This document shows positions 1 through 8,746 of a stretch of DNA of 64,000 nt, piece by piece. A program made the position numbers and the translations under genes. A model generated the notes under the pieces. The model was not told the origin of the DNA. It saw only the letters and a program-made list of their open reading frames with translations, and made no database searches. The DNA is taken from assembly GCF_001436605.1 (NCBI RefSeq), contig NZ_AYZL01000016.1:1-64000 (forward strand). Reading direction: 5' to 3'. This DNA comes from Holzapfeliella floricola DSM 23037 = JCM 16512 (GTDB lineage: Bacteria; Bacillota; Bacilli; Lactobacillales; Lactobacillaceae). Numbering within the stretch: position 1 is the first letter of the stretch; the number at the start of each line of letters is the position of its first letter.

Positions 1-264
1 CATGCCGATTTTTTCACGGACTTTATTAATATCAGTTTCTTTACTATTCAAGTCATTTCCATCAATATTGATATTGCCATCTGTCGGTTCTTCTAAATGG
101 TTTAGCATTCTTAAAAAGGTACTCTTCCCTGATCCAGAAGGCCCAATGATAACAACAACTTGATTACGTTTAACATCTAAATCAACGCCTTTAATGACAT
201 GATTATCACCGTAACTTTTTTGCAAGTCACGAACTTTAATAATATTTTCCGTTTGTTTAGTCAT
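1..264 (-). CDS. glnQ: Polar amino-acid ABC transporter ATP-binding protein (partial, N-terminal 88 residues)
   Basis: The ATG lies at 264-262 and the frame stays open to the window edge, so the C-terminal part is missing. The fragment starts MTKQTENIIKVRDLQKSYG and carries the Walker A motif GPSGSGKST near residues 41-49, followed by LRMLNHLEEPTDG, typical of GlnQ/HisP-type ATPases energising amino-acid uptake. Its start codon shares one base with the stop codon of the upstream binding-protein/permease gene (TAATG), so the two are translationally coupled. Substrate (glutamine or another polar amino acid) cannot be decided from this fragment. Confidence 0.9.
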   Translation of the reverse strand, partial: MTKQTENIIKVRDLQKSYGDNHVIKGVDLDVKRNQVVVIIGPSGSGKSTFLRMLNHLEEPTDGNINIDGNDLNSKETDINKVREKIGM

Positions 265-1724
265 TATTTACTCAACCTTCTTTCTACATATTGAGAAGCC
301 CATGTTAATAACGTAATAATCACTAAGTAAATTAGTGCAATAATTGCCCAAACTTTGAATCCTTCAAGGTTTCTAGCAATAATAATCTTACCTGTTTGAG
401 TCAGTTCAACTAGTCCAATAATTGATAAGATTGAAGTATCTTTCAATGTGATAATAAATTGGTTAATAAATGATGGAATAATTAATTTAATCCCTTGTGG
501 TAGAACAACTCGTCTCATGGCTTTACTAAATGGTAACCCAAGTGAACGTGCAGCTTCCATTTGTCCATTATCAACAGACTTAATCCCACCTGCAATAAAG
601 GCTGCGGTATAAGCCCCCTCATTGAACATTAAGGTAATAATTCCGGCCACAACAGCTGGGATTTTAACACCCGTTAAACTTGGAATACCTGTATAAATAA
701 ACAATGCTAATACTAGCAATGGTAATCCACGGAAAATGTAAATTACAGTAGTTGAAATGCCATTCAAGATTTTACTTGGAACGACACCCATTAAACCAAA
801 AACAATCCCGAAAATAGTTGCAAAGAAAATAGCCATAATTGTTAAGGTTAAGGTTTCTTTTAATCCATCTAACAAAGCTGTGCCATTAACTTTTAATAAT
901 CCACCAAAAGTACTTTCACTTTCTTTTTGCTGTTTTTGTAATTCTAATGCATCTTTTCCTAAGTAGCGTGAAACAATTTGATCATATTCGCCACTTTGTT
1001 TAATCTTCTCAAGGCCTTTGTTAAAAGCATCTAACAGTTCTTTATTTTGACCCTTTTTGACTGAAAAGCCGTATTGACCCGTGGTATTTGCTTCAGAAGA
1101 CACTTTTAAAGGTGTTCCTTGATTAATAGCGTAAGTAATAACTGGCATATCCTCAAATAATCCAGCCGAATTTCCAGTTAAAACGTCTTGGTACATTGAA
1201 TTAGTGTCGTCAAATGTTACAACTGTAAAATCATATTTTTTAGCTTGTTCAATACCATAATTTGCAGCAGCTGTCCCTGTTTTAACAGCGACTCTTTTTC
1301 CTCTGGCATCTTCCATGGATTTGATTGAATCATTATTTTGTGCCGTTACAAAAACTGCCCCTGTATTGAAATATGGCGTTCCAAAATCCATTTTCTTTTC
1401 ACGATCAGGAGTAATTGTCGTTCCGGCAATCACACCATCGACTTGACCTGTATCAAGTGCTTGCACTGCTGCACTAAACCCTAAAGGCAAAATTCTAACT
1501 TCAAAGTTCTCAGCTTTAGCAACTGCCTTGATAATATCAATATCAATTCCTATATATTCTGTATTGCTTGAATTTGCAAATTCAAAAGGTGGATACGTAA
1601 CATCTGTTCCAATTTGGTAAACTTTTTTTTCTTCAGCCTTAGCGATCTCTTGATGACTGGTCATAAAAATACCACTCACTAAGAGAGCCAGGCTCATCAC
1701 AACTAGCATAATTTTGCTTTTCAT
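264..1724 (-). CDS. Amino-acid ABC transporter substrate-binding protein fused to permease
   Basis: A single polypeptide joins a solute-binding domain to a membrane permease, a layout known from GlnP-type transporters of lactic acid bacteria. From the chosen start, residues 1 to about 31 form a secretion signal, about 36-265 a family 3 solute-binding domain (starting YQIGTDVTYPPFEF), and about 280-486 a permease with several hydrophobic segments and the EAA loop (EAARSLGLP) that contacts the ATPase. An in-frame GTG at 1739 would add five residues, but AGAGGG is well spaced before the ATG at 1724, so I prefer that start. A TATAAT-like box at 1754-1759 may be its -10. It is followed directly by glnQ. 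One binding domain is present, not two in tandem. Substrate is inferred only as a polar amino acid. Confidence 0.9.
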   Translation of the reverse strand: MKSKIMLVVMSLALLVSGIFMTSHQEIAKAEEKKVYQIGTDVTYPPFEFANSSNTEYIGIDIDIIKAVAKAENFEVRILPLGFSAAVQALDTGQVDGVIAGTTITPDREKKMDFGTPYFNTGAVFVTAQNNDSIKSMEDARGKRVAVKTGTAAANYGIEQAKKYDFTVVTFDDTNSMYQDVLTGNSAGLFEDMPVITYAINQGTPLKVSSEANTTGQYGFSVKKGQNKELLDAFNKGLEKIKQSGEYDQIVSRYLGKDALELQKQQKESESTFGGLLKVNGTALLDGLKETLTLTIMAIFFATIFGIVFGLMGVVPSKILNGISTTVIYIFRGLPLLVLALFIYTGIPSLTGVKIPAVVAGIITLMFNEGAYTAAFIAGGIKSVDNGQMEAARSLGLPFSKAMRRVVLPQGIKLIIPSFINQFIITLKDTSILSIIGLVELTQTGKIIIARNLEGFKVWAIIALIYLVIITLLTWASQYVERRLSK

Positions 1725-1858
1725 TGTAAACCCTCTCACACAAATAATGTTTTATTATAATAATTAATATAAATTTAAGATATCATATTTTAGTATAAAA
1801 ACGCCAGTTTAATTTAGAATGAGACTGGTTTTAGCTCAGTAAATTTGATGATTTCATA

Positions 1859-1887
1859 TTGACCTTGGGGTTATTTTATGATTAAAT
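1859..1887 (+). promoter_or_regulatory. Promoter of clpP
   Basis: TTGACC at 1859-1864 and TTAAAT at 1882-1887 are separated by 17 bases, about 50 bases before the clpP start. The -10 touches the left edge of the CIRCE operator, so HrcA binding would cover the transcription start. The -35 is a good match, the -10 only moderate. Confidence 0.6.
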
Positions 1888-1913
1888 TAGCACAGTACTT
1901 AAAAGAGTGCTAA
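1887..1913 (+). promoter_or_regulatory. CIRCE operator (HrcA binding site) upstream of clpP
   Basis: The inverted repeat TTAGCACAG, nine spacer bases, GAGTGCTAA matches the CIRCE consensus TTAGCACTC-N9-GAGTGCTAA in 16 of 18 arm positions, with both mismatches at the inner end of the left arm. It begins at the -10 box of clpP, the usual place for HrcA repression of heat-shock genes. This predicts induction of clpP when HrcA is titrated during heat or folding stress. The full CtsR heptad repeat usual for clpP in Firmicutes was not found, only a lone TTGACC that also serves as -35. Confidence 0.85.
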
Positions 1914-1937
1914 TTATTTAAAGGAGGCACTTAACAT

Positions 1938-2519
1938 ATGCTTATACCAACAGTTATCGAACAAACTTCTCGCGGTGAACGTTCTTACGATATCTACTCT
2001 CGTTTACTTAAAGATCGTATCATCATGCTATCTGGAGAAGTTAACGATCAAATGGCTAACTCAATTATTTCACAATTACTTTTCTTGGATGCCCAAGATT
2101 CTGAAAAAGATATCTCTATCTACATCAACTCACCCGGTGGAGTTATCACTTCTGGATTAGCTATCTTAGATACAATGAACTTCATTAAAGCTGACGTTCA
2201 AACAATTGCAACAGGTATGGCTGCATCAATGGCCAGTGTCCTACTTGCAGGTGGAACAAAAGGTAAACGTTTTGCTTTACCTAATTCAACAGTTTTAATT
2301 CACCAACCTCTTGGTGGTGCTCAAGGACAAGCAACTGAAATTGAAATTGCCGCTGAAGAAATCCTAAAAACACGTAAAAAAATGAACAAAATTTTAGCTG
2401 ATGCAACTGGCCAAGATATTGAAACTATTCAAAAAGATACTGAACGTGACCACTATCTAAGTGCACCAGAAGCAAAAGAATATGGTTTAATTGACGAAAT
2501 TATGACTAATAAGCGTTAA
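1938..2519 (+). CDS. clpP: ATP-dependent Clp protease proteolytic subunit
   Basis: The 193-residue protein has the normal ClpP length and the catalytic triad at canonical positions: Ser97 in [10 protein letters not shown], His122 in IHQPLGG and Asp171. It forms the two-ring 14-subunit peptidase that works with Clp ATPases such as ClpX and ClpC in cytoplasmic quality control and regulated proteolysis. An AAGGAGG ribosome-binding site stands about eight bases before the ATG. It is a monocistronic plus-strand unit with its own CIRCE-controlled promoter, and it ends at a bidirectional terminator shared with the convergent ohrR-like gene. No substitution in active-site or N-terminal gating residues is evident. 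Confidence 0.98.
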   Translation: MLIPTVIEQTSRGERSYDIYSRLLKDRIIMLSGEVNDQMANSIISQLLFLDAQDSEKDISIYINSPGGVITSGLAILDTMNFIKADVQTIATGMAASMASVLLAGGTKGKRFALPNSTVLIHQPLGGAQGQATEIEIAAEEILKTRKKMNKILADATGQDIETIQKDTERDHYLSAPEAKEYGLIDEIMTNKR

Positions 2520-2536
2520 TCTAAATCTCAAATATA

Positions 2537-2578
2537 AAAAAACACTCTTCACATGTGATAGTGAAGAGTGTTTTTTTA
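2537..2578. terminator. Bidirectional terminator between clpP and ohrR-like gene
   Basis: A perfect 12-bp stem (AACACTCTTCAC at 2541-2552, GTGAAGAGTGTT at 2561-2572) with an 8-base loop has A-runs on the left and T-runs on the right, so it can stop transcription from both convergent genes. It overlaps the stop codon of the minus-strand gene. Confidence 0.9.
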
Positions 2579-3019
2579 TATTTCTAAGCTGATTTGGTCG
2601 AGTTTTGAACCCAATTGCGTCATCGTTTCTCTTAATGATTCGTACTGCTTTGGTGTCAAATCTAATTTACTTAAACAAAAATTTAAATGATCGTATAGTT
2701 CCTGACGTTTTTGAGCAGCAGAAGTCGTAGGATTAATTACTAATCGGCGCTCATCTTCAGCCGAATGTCTGCGCTGTACCCAGCCAAGTTTCTCGAGTCT
2801 TCTGAGTAAAGGTGTCAATGTTCCGCTATCAAGTCCTACATTCTCACCTAGTTCTTTAACTGACATCGATTTATGTTCGTATAAAGTTAACATCACGATG
2901 TACTGCGCATAAGTTAAATTAAATGGCTCTAACGCTTTTGAGTAAAATCTTTTAAAAAATTTATCCGCTTGATAAATCGAAAAGCACAGTTGCTCTCCTA
3001 GAATAATTTCATTATCCAT
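2576..3019 (-). CDS. MarR-family regulator of OhrR type (organic peroxide sensor)
   Basis: A 147-residue MarR-fold winged-helix repressor. The N-terminal GEQLCFSIY aligns with the sensing-cysteine region of Bacillus OhrR. Cys12, Tyr26 and Tyr37 show the same spacing (14 and 25 residues) as Cys15, Tyr29 and Tyr40 of that protein, where the tyrosines hold the reactive cysteine. The DNA-binding part contains LDSGTLTPLLRRLEKLGW, and the wing has the usual DERR. A second cysteine, Cys115, lies about where 2-Cys OhrR proteins carry their resolving cysteine. The gene follows whiA by 19 bases and has its own GGAG site, so it is probably read with rapZ-yvcK-whiA. No ohr peroxidase gene is in the window; its target is inferred, not seen. 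Confidence 0.85.
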   Translation of the reverse strand: MDNEIILGEQLCFSIYQADKFFKRFYSKALEPFNLTYAQYIVMLTLYEHKSMSVKELGENVGLDSGTLTPLLRRLEKLGWVQRRHSAEDERRLVINPTTSAAQKRQELYDHLNFCLSKLDLTPKQYESLRETMTQLGSKLDQISLEI

Positions 3020-3038
3020 AATTGATTCTCCAATTTAT

Positions 3039-3980
3039 TTATTCTGTCCTAATTTTATCTGCAACATCATTAAGCTTTTTAAATCTATGGTTAATCCCTG
3101 ATTTTGAAATTGGACCATCCGGTATTTTAGCAGCCAATTCTTTCAGTGACATTTCTTGATTTTTCATTCTAAATGATGCTAAAATTTGCAACTTTTCTGG
3201 CAATACATCTAATCCATAAGTTTGTTCAATTAAACTAATATTTTCTACTTGTCTGGCAGCAGCATTAGCAGTTTTCTTTAAATTAGCGGTATCACAATTA
3301 ACCAATCGATTCACTGAATTTCTCATATCACGCATAATTCTTAAATCCTCAAAAGCTAACATGGCGCTTGTGGCTCCTGTAATATTCAAAAATTCAGCAA
3401 TCTGTTCAGCACCTTTTAAGTAAGTGATATAGCCACTACGTCGTTGAGTTGTTTTAGCGTTCAAATCAAAACGATTCATGATTGCAGCAATTGCTTCATT
3501 ATGATCTTCATGATTAGAATAAATTTCTAAGTGATAACGACTAGTTTCAGGATTGTTAATACTACCACCTGTTAAAAATGCTCCTCGCAAATAACAAATG
3601 CTATCCTGCTGACTGTCAATAACACGTTGGGAAATTGTCGTACTAATATCAAACGAGTTGGGCTTCATGATTTTTAAATCATCCAAAATTTCTGAAACTC
3701 GTTCTTTGATTCGCACAACGTATTGATTATTTTTTTTAAGTTTCATTTTTCTGGAAACAATAATTTCAGATTCAATATTATATACTTTTTTCATTAAGGA
3801 AAATAAGCGTCGAGCTGTTGCTGGATGCTCAGTTATAACATTAAGTTGCAGTCTTTTATGGCCAAGTGAAATAGAACCACTCATTCTGATAAATGCTGCT
3901 AATTCAGACTTGGCATGCTCATAATTAACCTCTAATGACGCAAGCTCTTTTTTCACCTGGCTCGCATAAGACGCTATCAT
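3039..3980 (-). CDS. whiA: DNA-binding protein WhiA
   Basis: The 313-residue protein has the family's usual length and its two parts: an N-terminal fold related to LAGLIDADG homing endonucleases (YLRGAFLTGGSINNPETSRY around residues 130-150, no endonuclease activity in the family) and a C-terminal helix-turn-helix in about residues 230-310 (LKELAAKIPDGPISKSGINH). WhiA binds the nucleoid and influences cell division and chromosome segregation in Firmicutes. It follows yvcK by 12 bases in the conserved rapZ-yvcK-whiA operon and has an AAGGAG site before the ATG. Nothing unusual is visible. Confidence 0.96.
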   Translation of the reverse strand: MIASYASQVKKELASLEVNYEHAKSELAAFIRMSGSISLGHKRLQLNVITEHPATARRLFSLMKKVYNIESEIIVSRKMKLKKNNQYVVRIKERVSEILDDLKIMKPNSFDISTTISQRVIDSQQDSICYLRGAFLTGGSINNPETSRYHLEIYSNHEDHNEAIAAIMNRFDLNAKTTQRRSGYITYLKGAEQIAEFLNITGATSAMLAFEDLRIMRDMRNSVNRLVNCDTANLKKTANAAARQVENISLIEQTYGLDVLPEKLQILASFRMKNQEMSLKELAAKIPDGPISKSGINHRFKKLNDVADKIRTE

Positions 3981-3992
3981 ACACTTCTCCTT

Positions 3993-4958
3993 TTATAATA
4001 AATTCAAAATTGCTTGCCTAACTTTTTTACCATCATGATAAATATTTTTGTTTTTAATATCTAAAAAATCTGCAGAGATAACTTCAATACCATTATCTAT
4101 CAGTGACTTTTCATCATGTTCAACGGGTTTCAAATAACCCTTTGGGGAATTTTGATGAACTATTTTTTGAGGGATTTGACGGTTATTTACCAATATGGTA
4201 TCGACAGTACGTTTTTTTAAGTGCTTATTAATAATTTCAAGATGATTATAATCCGTCAAGCACTCCGTCTCTCCTTCTTGGGTCATGATGTTACAAATAT
4301 AAATAACTTTTGCTTTTGTTTTCTCTAAAGCTAGACGAACATTGGAAATAACTACGTTGGGTAAAATACTGGTAAACAAACTACCTGGTCCTAATATAAC
4401 CATATCCGCTTCTTCAATAGCTTTAATAACAGGATTAACCGCTGCTGGCTTTTCATCTTCTTGGTTGGGGTCTGTTACCCAGACTGACTTTATTTGCTTG
4501 TCAAAAGTTACAATGTGACTCTCTCCGCGTTCGATTTCACCATCCATAAACTCGGCGTTCAAAACTAATGGACTATTTGAAACAGGATAAACATTACCCT
4601 CAATTTTCATTAATTTAGATAAATACTGAATTGATTCAAACATATCGTTGGTCATTTCAGACAGCGCAGCTATAATCAAATTCCCCAAGGCATGACCTGC
4701 GAAAAAATCGTCTTGACTTTTAAACCGGTATTGAAATAAATCCAACTGGTCTTGAGGCAATGTAGAAAGCGCAACCATTACATTTCGAATATCACCTGGC
4801 GGAACAACGTTAATATAATCTCTAATAATTCCAGAAGATCCACCATCATCTGAAACAGTTACAACAGCTGTTAATTCAACATCCGACTCTTTCAGCGAAT
4901 TTAAAATGACAGATAAACCAGTTCCACCACCAATAACCACCACTTTTTTTGAGCTCAT
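3993..4958 (-). CDS. yvcK: Gluconeogenesis/cell-wall regulator YvcK (UPF0052)
   Basis: The N-terminal nucleotide-sugar binding signature GGGTGLSVIL (about residues 10-19) and PPGDIRNVM identify the YvcK/CofD-like family; 321 residues is normal. In Bacillus YvcK is needed for growth and normal shape on gluconeogenic carbon and binds UDP-sugars; it has no CofD enzymatic role there. Its ATG overlaps the rapZ stop codon by four bases, so the two are coupled, and whiA follows closely. Function in this organism is inferred from the family. Confidence 0.95.
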   Translation of the reverse strand: MSSKKVVVIGGGTGLSVILNSLKESDVELTAVVTVSDDGGSSGIIRDYINVVPPGDIRNVMVALSTLPQDQLDLFQYRFKSQDDFFAGHALGNLIIAALSEMTNDMFESIQYLSKLMKIEGNVYPVSNSPLVLNAEFMDGEIERGESHIVTFDKQIKSVWVTDPNQEDEKPAAVNPVIKAIEEADMVILGPGSLFTSILPNVVISNVRLALEKTKAKVIYICNIMTQEGETECLTDYNHLEIINKHLKKRTVDTILVNNRQIPQKIVHQNSPKGYLKPVEHDEKSLIDNGIEVISADFLDIKNKNIYHDGKKVRQAILNLL

Positions 4959-5839
4959 GATTGTTCTCCTTGGTAACGCCAGATTTCTCGATGAGTGATA
5001 TCTGTTGGATAGGCTTGTAGCAAGTCTTTCCCAAGCTTTTCAACTAGTGCCACTGAACGATGCTGCCCACCCGTGCAACCAATGGCAATTGTTAAGTTGG
5101 TTTTGCCTTCTTTAATGTAACCAGGAATAATGGTCACTAGTAAATCCCATAATTTATCATAGAAATCTATCGTCATTTTTTGAGTTAAAACATACTCTGA
5201 GACCGATTTTTGTAGACCTGTTAATGGTTTCATTTCTGAAATATAGTAGGGATTAGGTAAAAATCTAACATCAAAAACCAAATCTGCATCAATTGGAAGG
5301 CCGTATTTAAATCCAAAACTCATAACCTCAATATGAAAAACATCAGATAAGTCCTCGCCTTTAGTTTGTTCAATCAATCGCTGTCTTAGTTGTTTGGGTT
5401 TAATACTTGAAGTATCAATAATTAAATCCGCATGTTGCATTACCGGCAGCAATAACTGACGTTCTTTGTTAATACCATCTAAAAGACGACCTGACATCGC
5501 TAAAGGATGGCTACGTCTTGTTTGATTGTACCGTTTAACCAACACTTCATTAGATGCATTGAGATAAATGATTTTTGACTGAACTTCTTCTTTTGTTTCA
5601 AGTATAGAAACAGCATTTAATAGCTCATTATCTAAATCTCTAGACCTCAAGTCTATTACAACGGCGACTTTATCAATGTGACCTGACTCAAACATCAAGT
5701 TCCAGAATTTACGCAGTAATTTTGGAGGTAAGTTATCAACGACAAAATACCCCATATCTTCAAAACTTTGAATAGCAACGGTTTTGCCGGCACCAGACAT
5801 TCCTGTAATAATGACGAGTTGCTTTTTATTATTAACCAT
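4955..5839 (-). CDS. rapZ: RNase adapter / nucleotide-binding protein RapZ (YvcJ)
   Basis: The 294-residue P-loop protein shows GMSGAGKT near its N-terminus and the conserved C-terminal GCTGGQHRSV. In enterobacteria RapZ guides RNase E to the small RNA GlmZ; in Firmicutes the role of YvcJ is less clear, with GTP/ATP hydrolysis and an effect on competence reported. A TTG at 5863 lies only a few bases downstream of the -10 box at 5867-5872, so it cannot be the start. The ATG at 5839, preceded by AGGAGG at good spacing, is clearly better. First gene of the rapZ-yvcK-whiA operon. Confidence 0.95.
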   Translation of the reverse strand: MVNNKKQLVIITGMSGAGKTVAIQSFEDMGYFVVDNLPPKLLRKFWNLMFESGHIDKVAVVIDLRSRDLDNELLNAVSILETKEEVQSKIIYLNASNEVLVKRYNQTRRSHPLAMSGRLLDGINKERQLLLPVMQHADLIIDTSSIKPKQLRQRLIEQTKGEDLSDVFHIEVMSFGFKYGLPIDADLVFDVRFLPNPYYISEMKPLTGLQKSVSEYVLTQKMTIDFYDKLWDLLVTIIPGYIKEGKTNLTIAIGCTGGQHRSVALVEKLGKDLLQAYPTDITHREIWRYQGEQS

Positions 5840-5866
5840 GACGAACCCTCCTGAATAGACCAAACC

Positions 5867-5875
5867 ATTATAACA
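5867..5875 (-). promoter_or_regulatory. Extended -10 promoter of the rapZ operon
   Basis: On the minus strand the sequence TGTTATAAT is a full extended -10 motif about 30 bases before the rapZ ATG at 5839. No convincing -35 box lies 17 bases upstream, which is acceptable for extended -10 promoters. Its position rules out the longer rapZ reading frame. Confidence 0.6.
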
Positions 5876-5911
5876 TAGCCGGGTGTTTCTTTTGAAGCAA
5901 CTAATTAAAAA

Positions 5912-8740
5912 TTAGTTTTGGTTGAGATATTTTTTTAAGTAAAATCCTGTGTAACTCTCGGCATTTTGGGCAACTTCTTCTGGTGTTCCTAGCGCCACAA
6001 TTGTGCCACCACCTTCTCCACCTTCAGGACCTAAGTCAACTAATTGATCTGCATTTTTAATCACATCCAGATTATGTTCAATAACCAGTACAGTATTACC
6101 TTGATCTACCAAACGTTGTAATACCGCAAGCAAGCGATTGATGTCATCAGTATGCAATCCAGTGGTAGGTTCATCTAAAATATATAGATTTTTTCCACTA
6201 GATTTTTTGTACAATTCCGAAGCCAATTTCATACGTTGCGCTTCTCCACCTGAAAGTGTTGTAGCTGATTGACCTAATTTAACATAACCTAAGCCAACAT
6301 CTTCAATTGTCTGCAGTTTTCGCTTGATTTTTGGGATATTATCAAAAAATTCAAGAGATTCTTTAATAGTCATATCTAATACTTCAGAAATATTTTTTTC
6401 TTTGTACTTCACTTCTAGCGTTTCAGAATTATAACGTGTCCCGTGACAGACTTCACAAGGCACATATACATCAGGTAAGAAATTCATTTCTATTCTGATA
6501 ATACCGTCACCACGACAATTTTCACATCTTCCACCCTTTACATTGAATGAAAAACGTCCCTTTTGATATCCTCGAAGTTTAGCTTCATTTGTCTTAGCAA
6601 ACAAATCACGAATATCATCGAATACACTAGTATAGGTTGCAGGATTACTTCTAGGCGTACGTCCAATTGGGCTTTGGTCAATATTAATTAATTTTTCGAT
6701 ATTATTATATCCTGTAATTTCTTTGAATTTACCTGGCTTTTCACGGTTATTATTCAGTTTTTGAGCTAGCGCACGCTTCAACACGGTATTAACTAAAGTG
6801 GACTTTCCTGACCCTGAAACTCCTGTAACAGCTGTAAACGTTCCAAGTTTAAAATCAACGTTTACGTCTTTTAAATTGTTTTCACTAGCACCTTCTAAAC
6901 TGATTATTTCACCGTTTCCAAGTCGACGTTCTTTTGGAACTTCAATTTGTTTTTTCCCAGATAAATATTGTCCGGTCAAAGACTCAGGATTATTTTTAAC
7001 TTCCTTGGGCGTTCCTGCAGCCATCACGTACCCACCATCAATACCTGCAGCGGGGCCCATATCAATTAAGTAATCTGCTGAGTTCATCGTATCTTCATCG
7101 TGTTCTACAACAATTAGCGTGTTGCCTAAATCCCTCATTTGTTTAAGTGATCCAATTAGCCGGTCATTGTCTCTTTGATGTAATCCAATTGAAGGTTCAT
7201 CTAAAATATACAAGACACCAGACAGGTTGGAACCAATTTGAGTAGCTAGACGAATACGCTGAGCTTCCCCACCAGAAAGTGTCCCTGCTGAGCGGGATAA
7301 AGTTAAATAATCTAACCCCACATTGATTAAGAAATCTAGTCGATCTTTCACTTCTTTCAAAATAGGTTTGGCAATCGTCATTTCTTTTTCAGGTAATGTC
7401 ACTTGATTGAAAAAGTCAAAAGTGTTGAAGATTGAATAATCAGAGACTTCAGCAATATTTTTACCATCTATTTTAACACTCAAAGCTTGACGATTTAATC
7501 GAGACCCATGACAAGTTTGACAAGTTAATTCTGTCATATACTTTCTCATTTGTTCGCGTGTAAACTCACTATTGGTTTCATGATAACGGCGCTTGATATT
7601 AGTCATTACACCCTCAAAAACTGTTTCAACATCTTTGACACGCCCAAAATCACTTTCATAATGAAAATGAAAAGGCTTATCAGCACCGTTCAAGACTAAA
7701 TCTTGTTGTCTTTTCGTGAGCTTTTTAAAAGGCTTGTCCATTGAAATCCTAAATTGTTCGGCAAACTGACGTAACATTTCAGGATAGTAGTTTGAGCTAA
7801 TTGGATTCCAAGGCTCTATAGCACCTTCAGCTAATGTTTTCGTACCATCAGGAACTACCAAATCATAGTCTACTTCAAGTTTTGATCCTAATCCATCACA
7901 GTCTTCACAAGCACCAAAAGGCGCATTAAACGAAAATAAGCGTGGTTCTAGTTCACCCACAGTAAACCCACATATTGGACAAGCGTTGTGTTCTGAAAAA
8001 ATCAGCATCTCTTTGCCAATAACATCAATATTGACATAGCCTTCAGACATTTTAAGAGCCGTTTCAATCGAGTCAAATAATCGTGAGCGGATACCATCTT
8101 TGACCACAATACGATCGACAATAATGCTAACATCATGTTTTTTATTCTTATCTAATTCAAGCTCCAAAGCCTCTGCAACGTCGCACTGCTCACCATCGAC
8201 TAATAAGCGTACATACCCTTGCTTTTGAATATGCTCAAAAGCTTTTTTATGCTGGCCTTTTTTTTGCTTAATAATAGGCGCAACAACTTGAAGCTTAGTA
8301 CGTTCTGGTAATTCAAGAACTTGGTCTGTAATTTGATCAACTGATTGACTTGTTATTTTTGTCCCATCATTTGGACAGATTGGCTCTCCTGCACGAGCCC
8401 ACAACAATCTCAAATAATCATTAATCTCAGTTACAGTCCCAACCGTAGACCGAGGATTCTTTGAGGTGGTTTTTTGATCAATTGAAATTGCGGGACTCAA
8501 TCCATCAATTGAATCGACATCAGGCTTATCCATTTGCCCTAAAAACTGTCTAGCATAGCTTGATAATGATTCAACGTATCGACGTTGACCTTCAGCATAA
8601 AGTGTGTTGAAAGCTAATGAACTTTTACCAGAACCTGATAACCCAGTCACAACAACCAGCTTGTTTTTAGGTATTGTTAAATCAATATTTTTTAAATTAT
8701 GTTCACGTGCACCATGAATAATGATTTTATCATTTAACAT
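5912..8740 (-). CDS. uvrA: Excinuclease ABC subunit A
   Basis: The 942-residue length is normal for UvrA. Two ABC ATPase halves are visible: Walker A GLSGSGKSSLAF near residue 31 and [11 protein letters not shown] near residue 645, each followed by an LSGGEAQR signature. Three zinc-binding Cys clusters are present: CPIC...CEDC, CQTCHG and CENC...CEVC. UvrA dimers scan DNA for bulky lesions and load UvrB. It starts six bases after uvrB ends, so the two are one operon in the order uvrB-uvrA. A short hairpin CTAATTTTTAATTAG overlaps the stop codon, but I do not call it a terminator. Confidence 0.98.
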   Translation of the reverse strand: MLNDKIIIHGAREHNLKNIDLTIPKNKLVVVTGLSGSGKSSLAFNTLYAEGQRRYVESLSSYARQFLGQMDKPDVDSIDGLSPAISIDQKTTSKNPRSTVGTVTEINDYLRLLWARAGEPICPNDGTKITSQSVDQITDQVLELPERTKLQVVAPIIKQKKGQHKKAFEHIQKQGYVRLLVDGEQCDVAEALELELDKNKKHDVSIIVDRIVVKDGIRSRLFDSIETALKMSEGYVNIDVIGKEMLIFSEHNACPICGFTVGELEPRLFSFNAPFGACEDCDGLGSKLEVDYDLVVPDGTKTLAEGAIEPWNPISSNYYPEMLRQFAEQFRISMDKPFKKLTKRQQDLVLNGADKPFHFHYESDFGRVKDVETVFEGVMTNIKRRYHETNSEFTREQMRKYMTELTCQTCHGSRLNRQALSVKIDGKNIAEVSDYSIFNTFDFFNQVTLPEKEMTIAKPILKEVKDRLDFLINVGLDYLTLSRSAGTLSGGEAQRIRLATQIGSNLSGVLYILDEPSIGLHQRDNDRLIGSLKQMRDLGNTLIVVEHDEDTMNSADYLIDMGPAAGIDGGYVMAAGTPKEVKNNPESLTGQYLSGKKQIEVPKERRLGNGEIISLEGASENNLKDVNVDFKLGTFTAVTGVSGSGKSTLVNTVLKRALAQKLNNNREKPGKFKEITGYNNIEKLINIDQSPIGRTPRSNPATYTSVFDDIRDLFAKTNEAKLRGYQKGRFSFNVKGGRCENCRGDGIIRIEMNFLPDVYVPCEVCHGTRYNSETLEVKYKEKNISEVLDMTIKESLEFFDNIPKIKRKLQTIEDVGLGYVKLGQSATTLSGGEAQRMKLASELYKKSSGKNLYILDEPTTGLHTDDINRLLAVLQRLVDQGNTVLVIEHNLDVIKNADQLVDLGPEGGEGGGTIVALGTPEEVAQNAESYTGFYLKKYLNQN

Positions 8741-8746
8741 TTAATT

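Noticed and set aside
1801-1840. Possible terminator (CCAGT ... ACTGG with flanking AAAAC and TTTT) between the amino-acid transporter and clpP
   Set aside because: The two genes are divergent, so no terminator is needed; the stem is only five pairs with a long loop.
1843-1864. CtsR operator upstream of clpP
   Set aside because: TTTGATG and ATTGACC are separated by seven bases instead of three, and the first is a poor match; only one half-site is credible.
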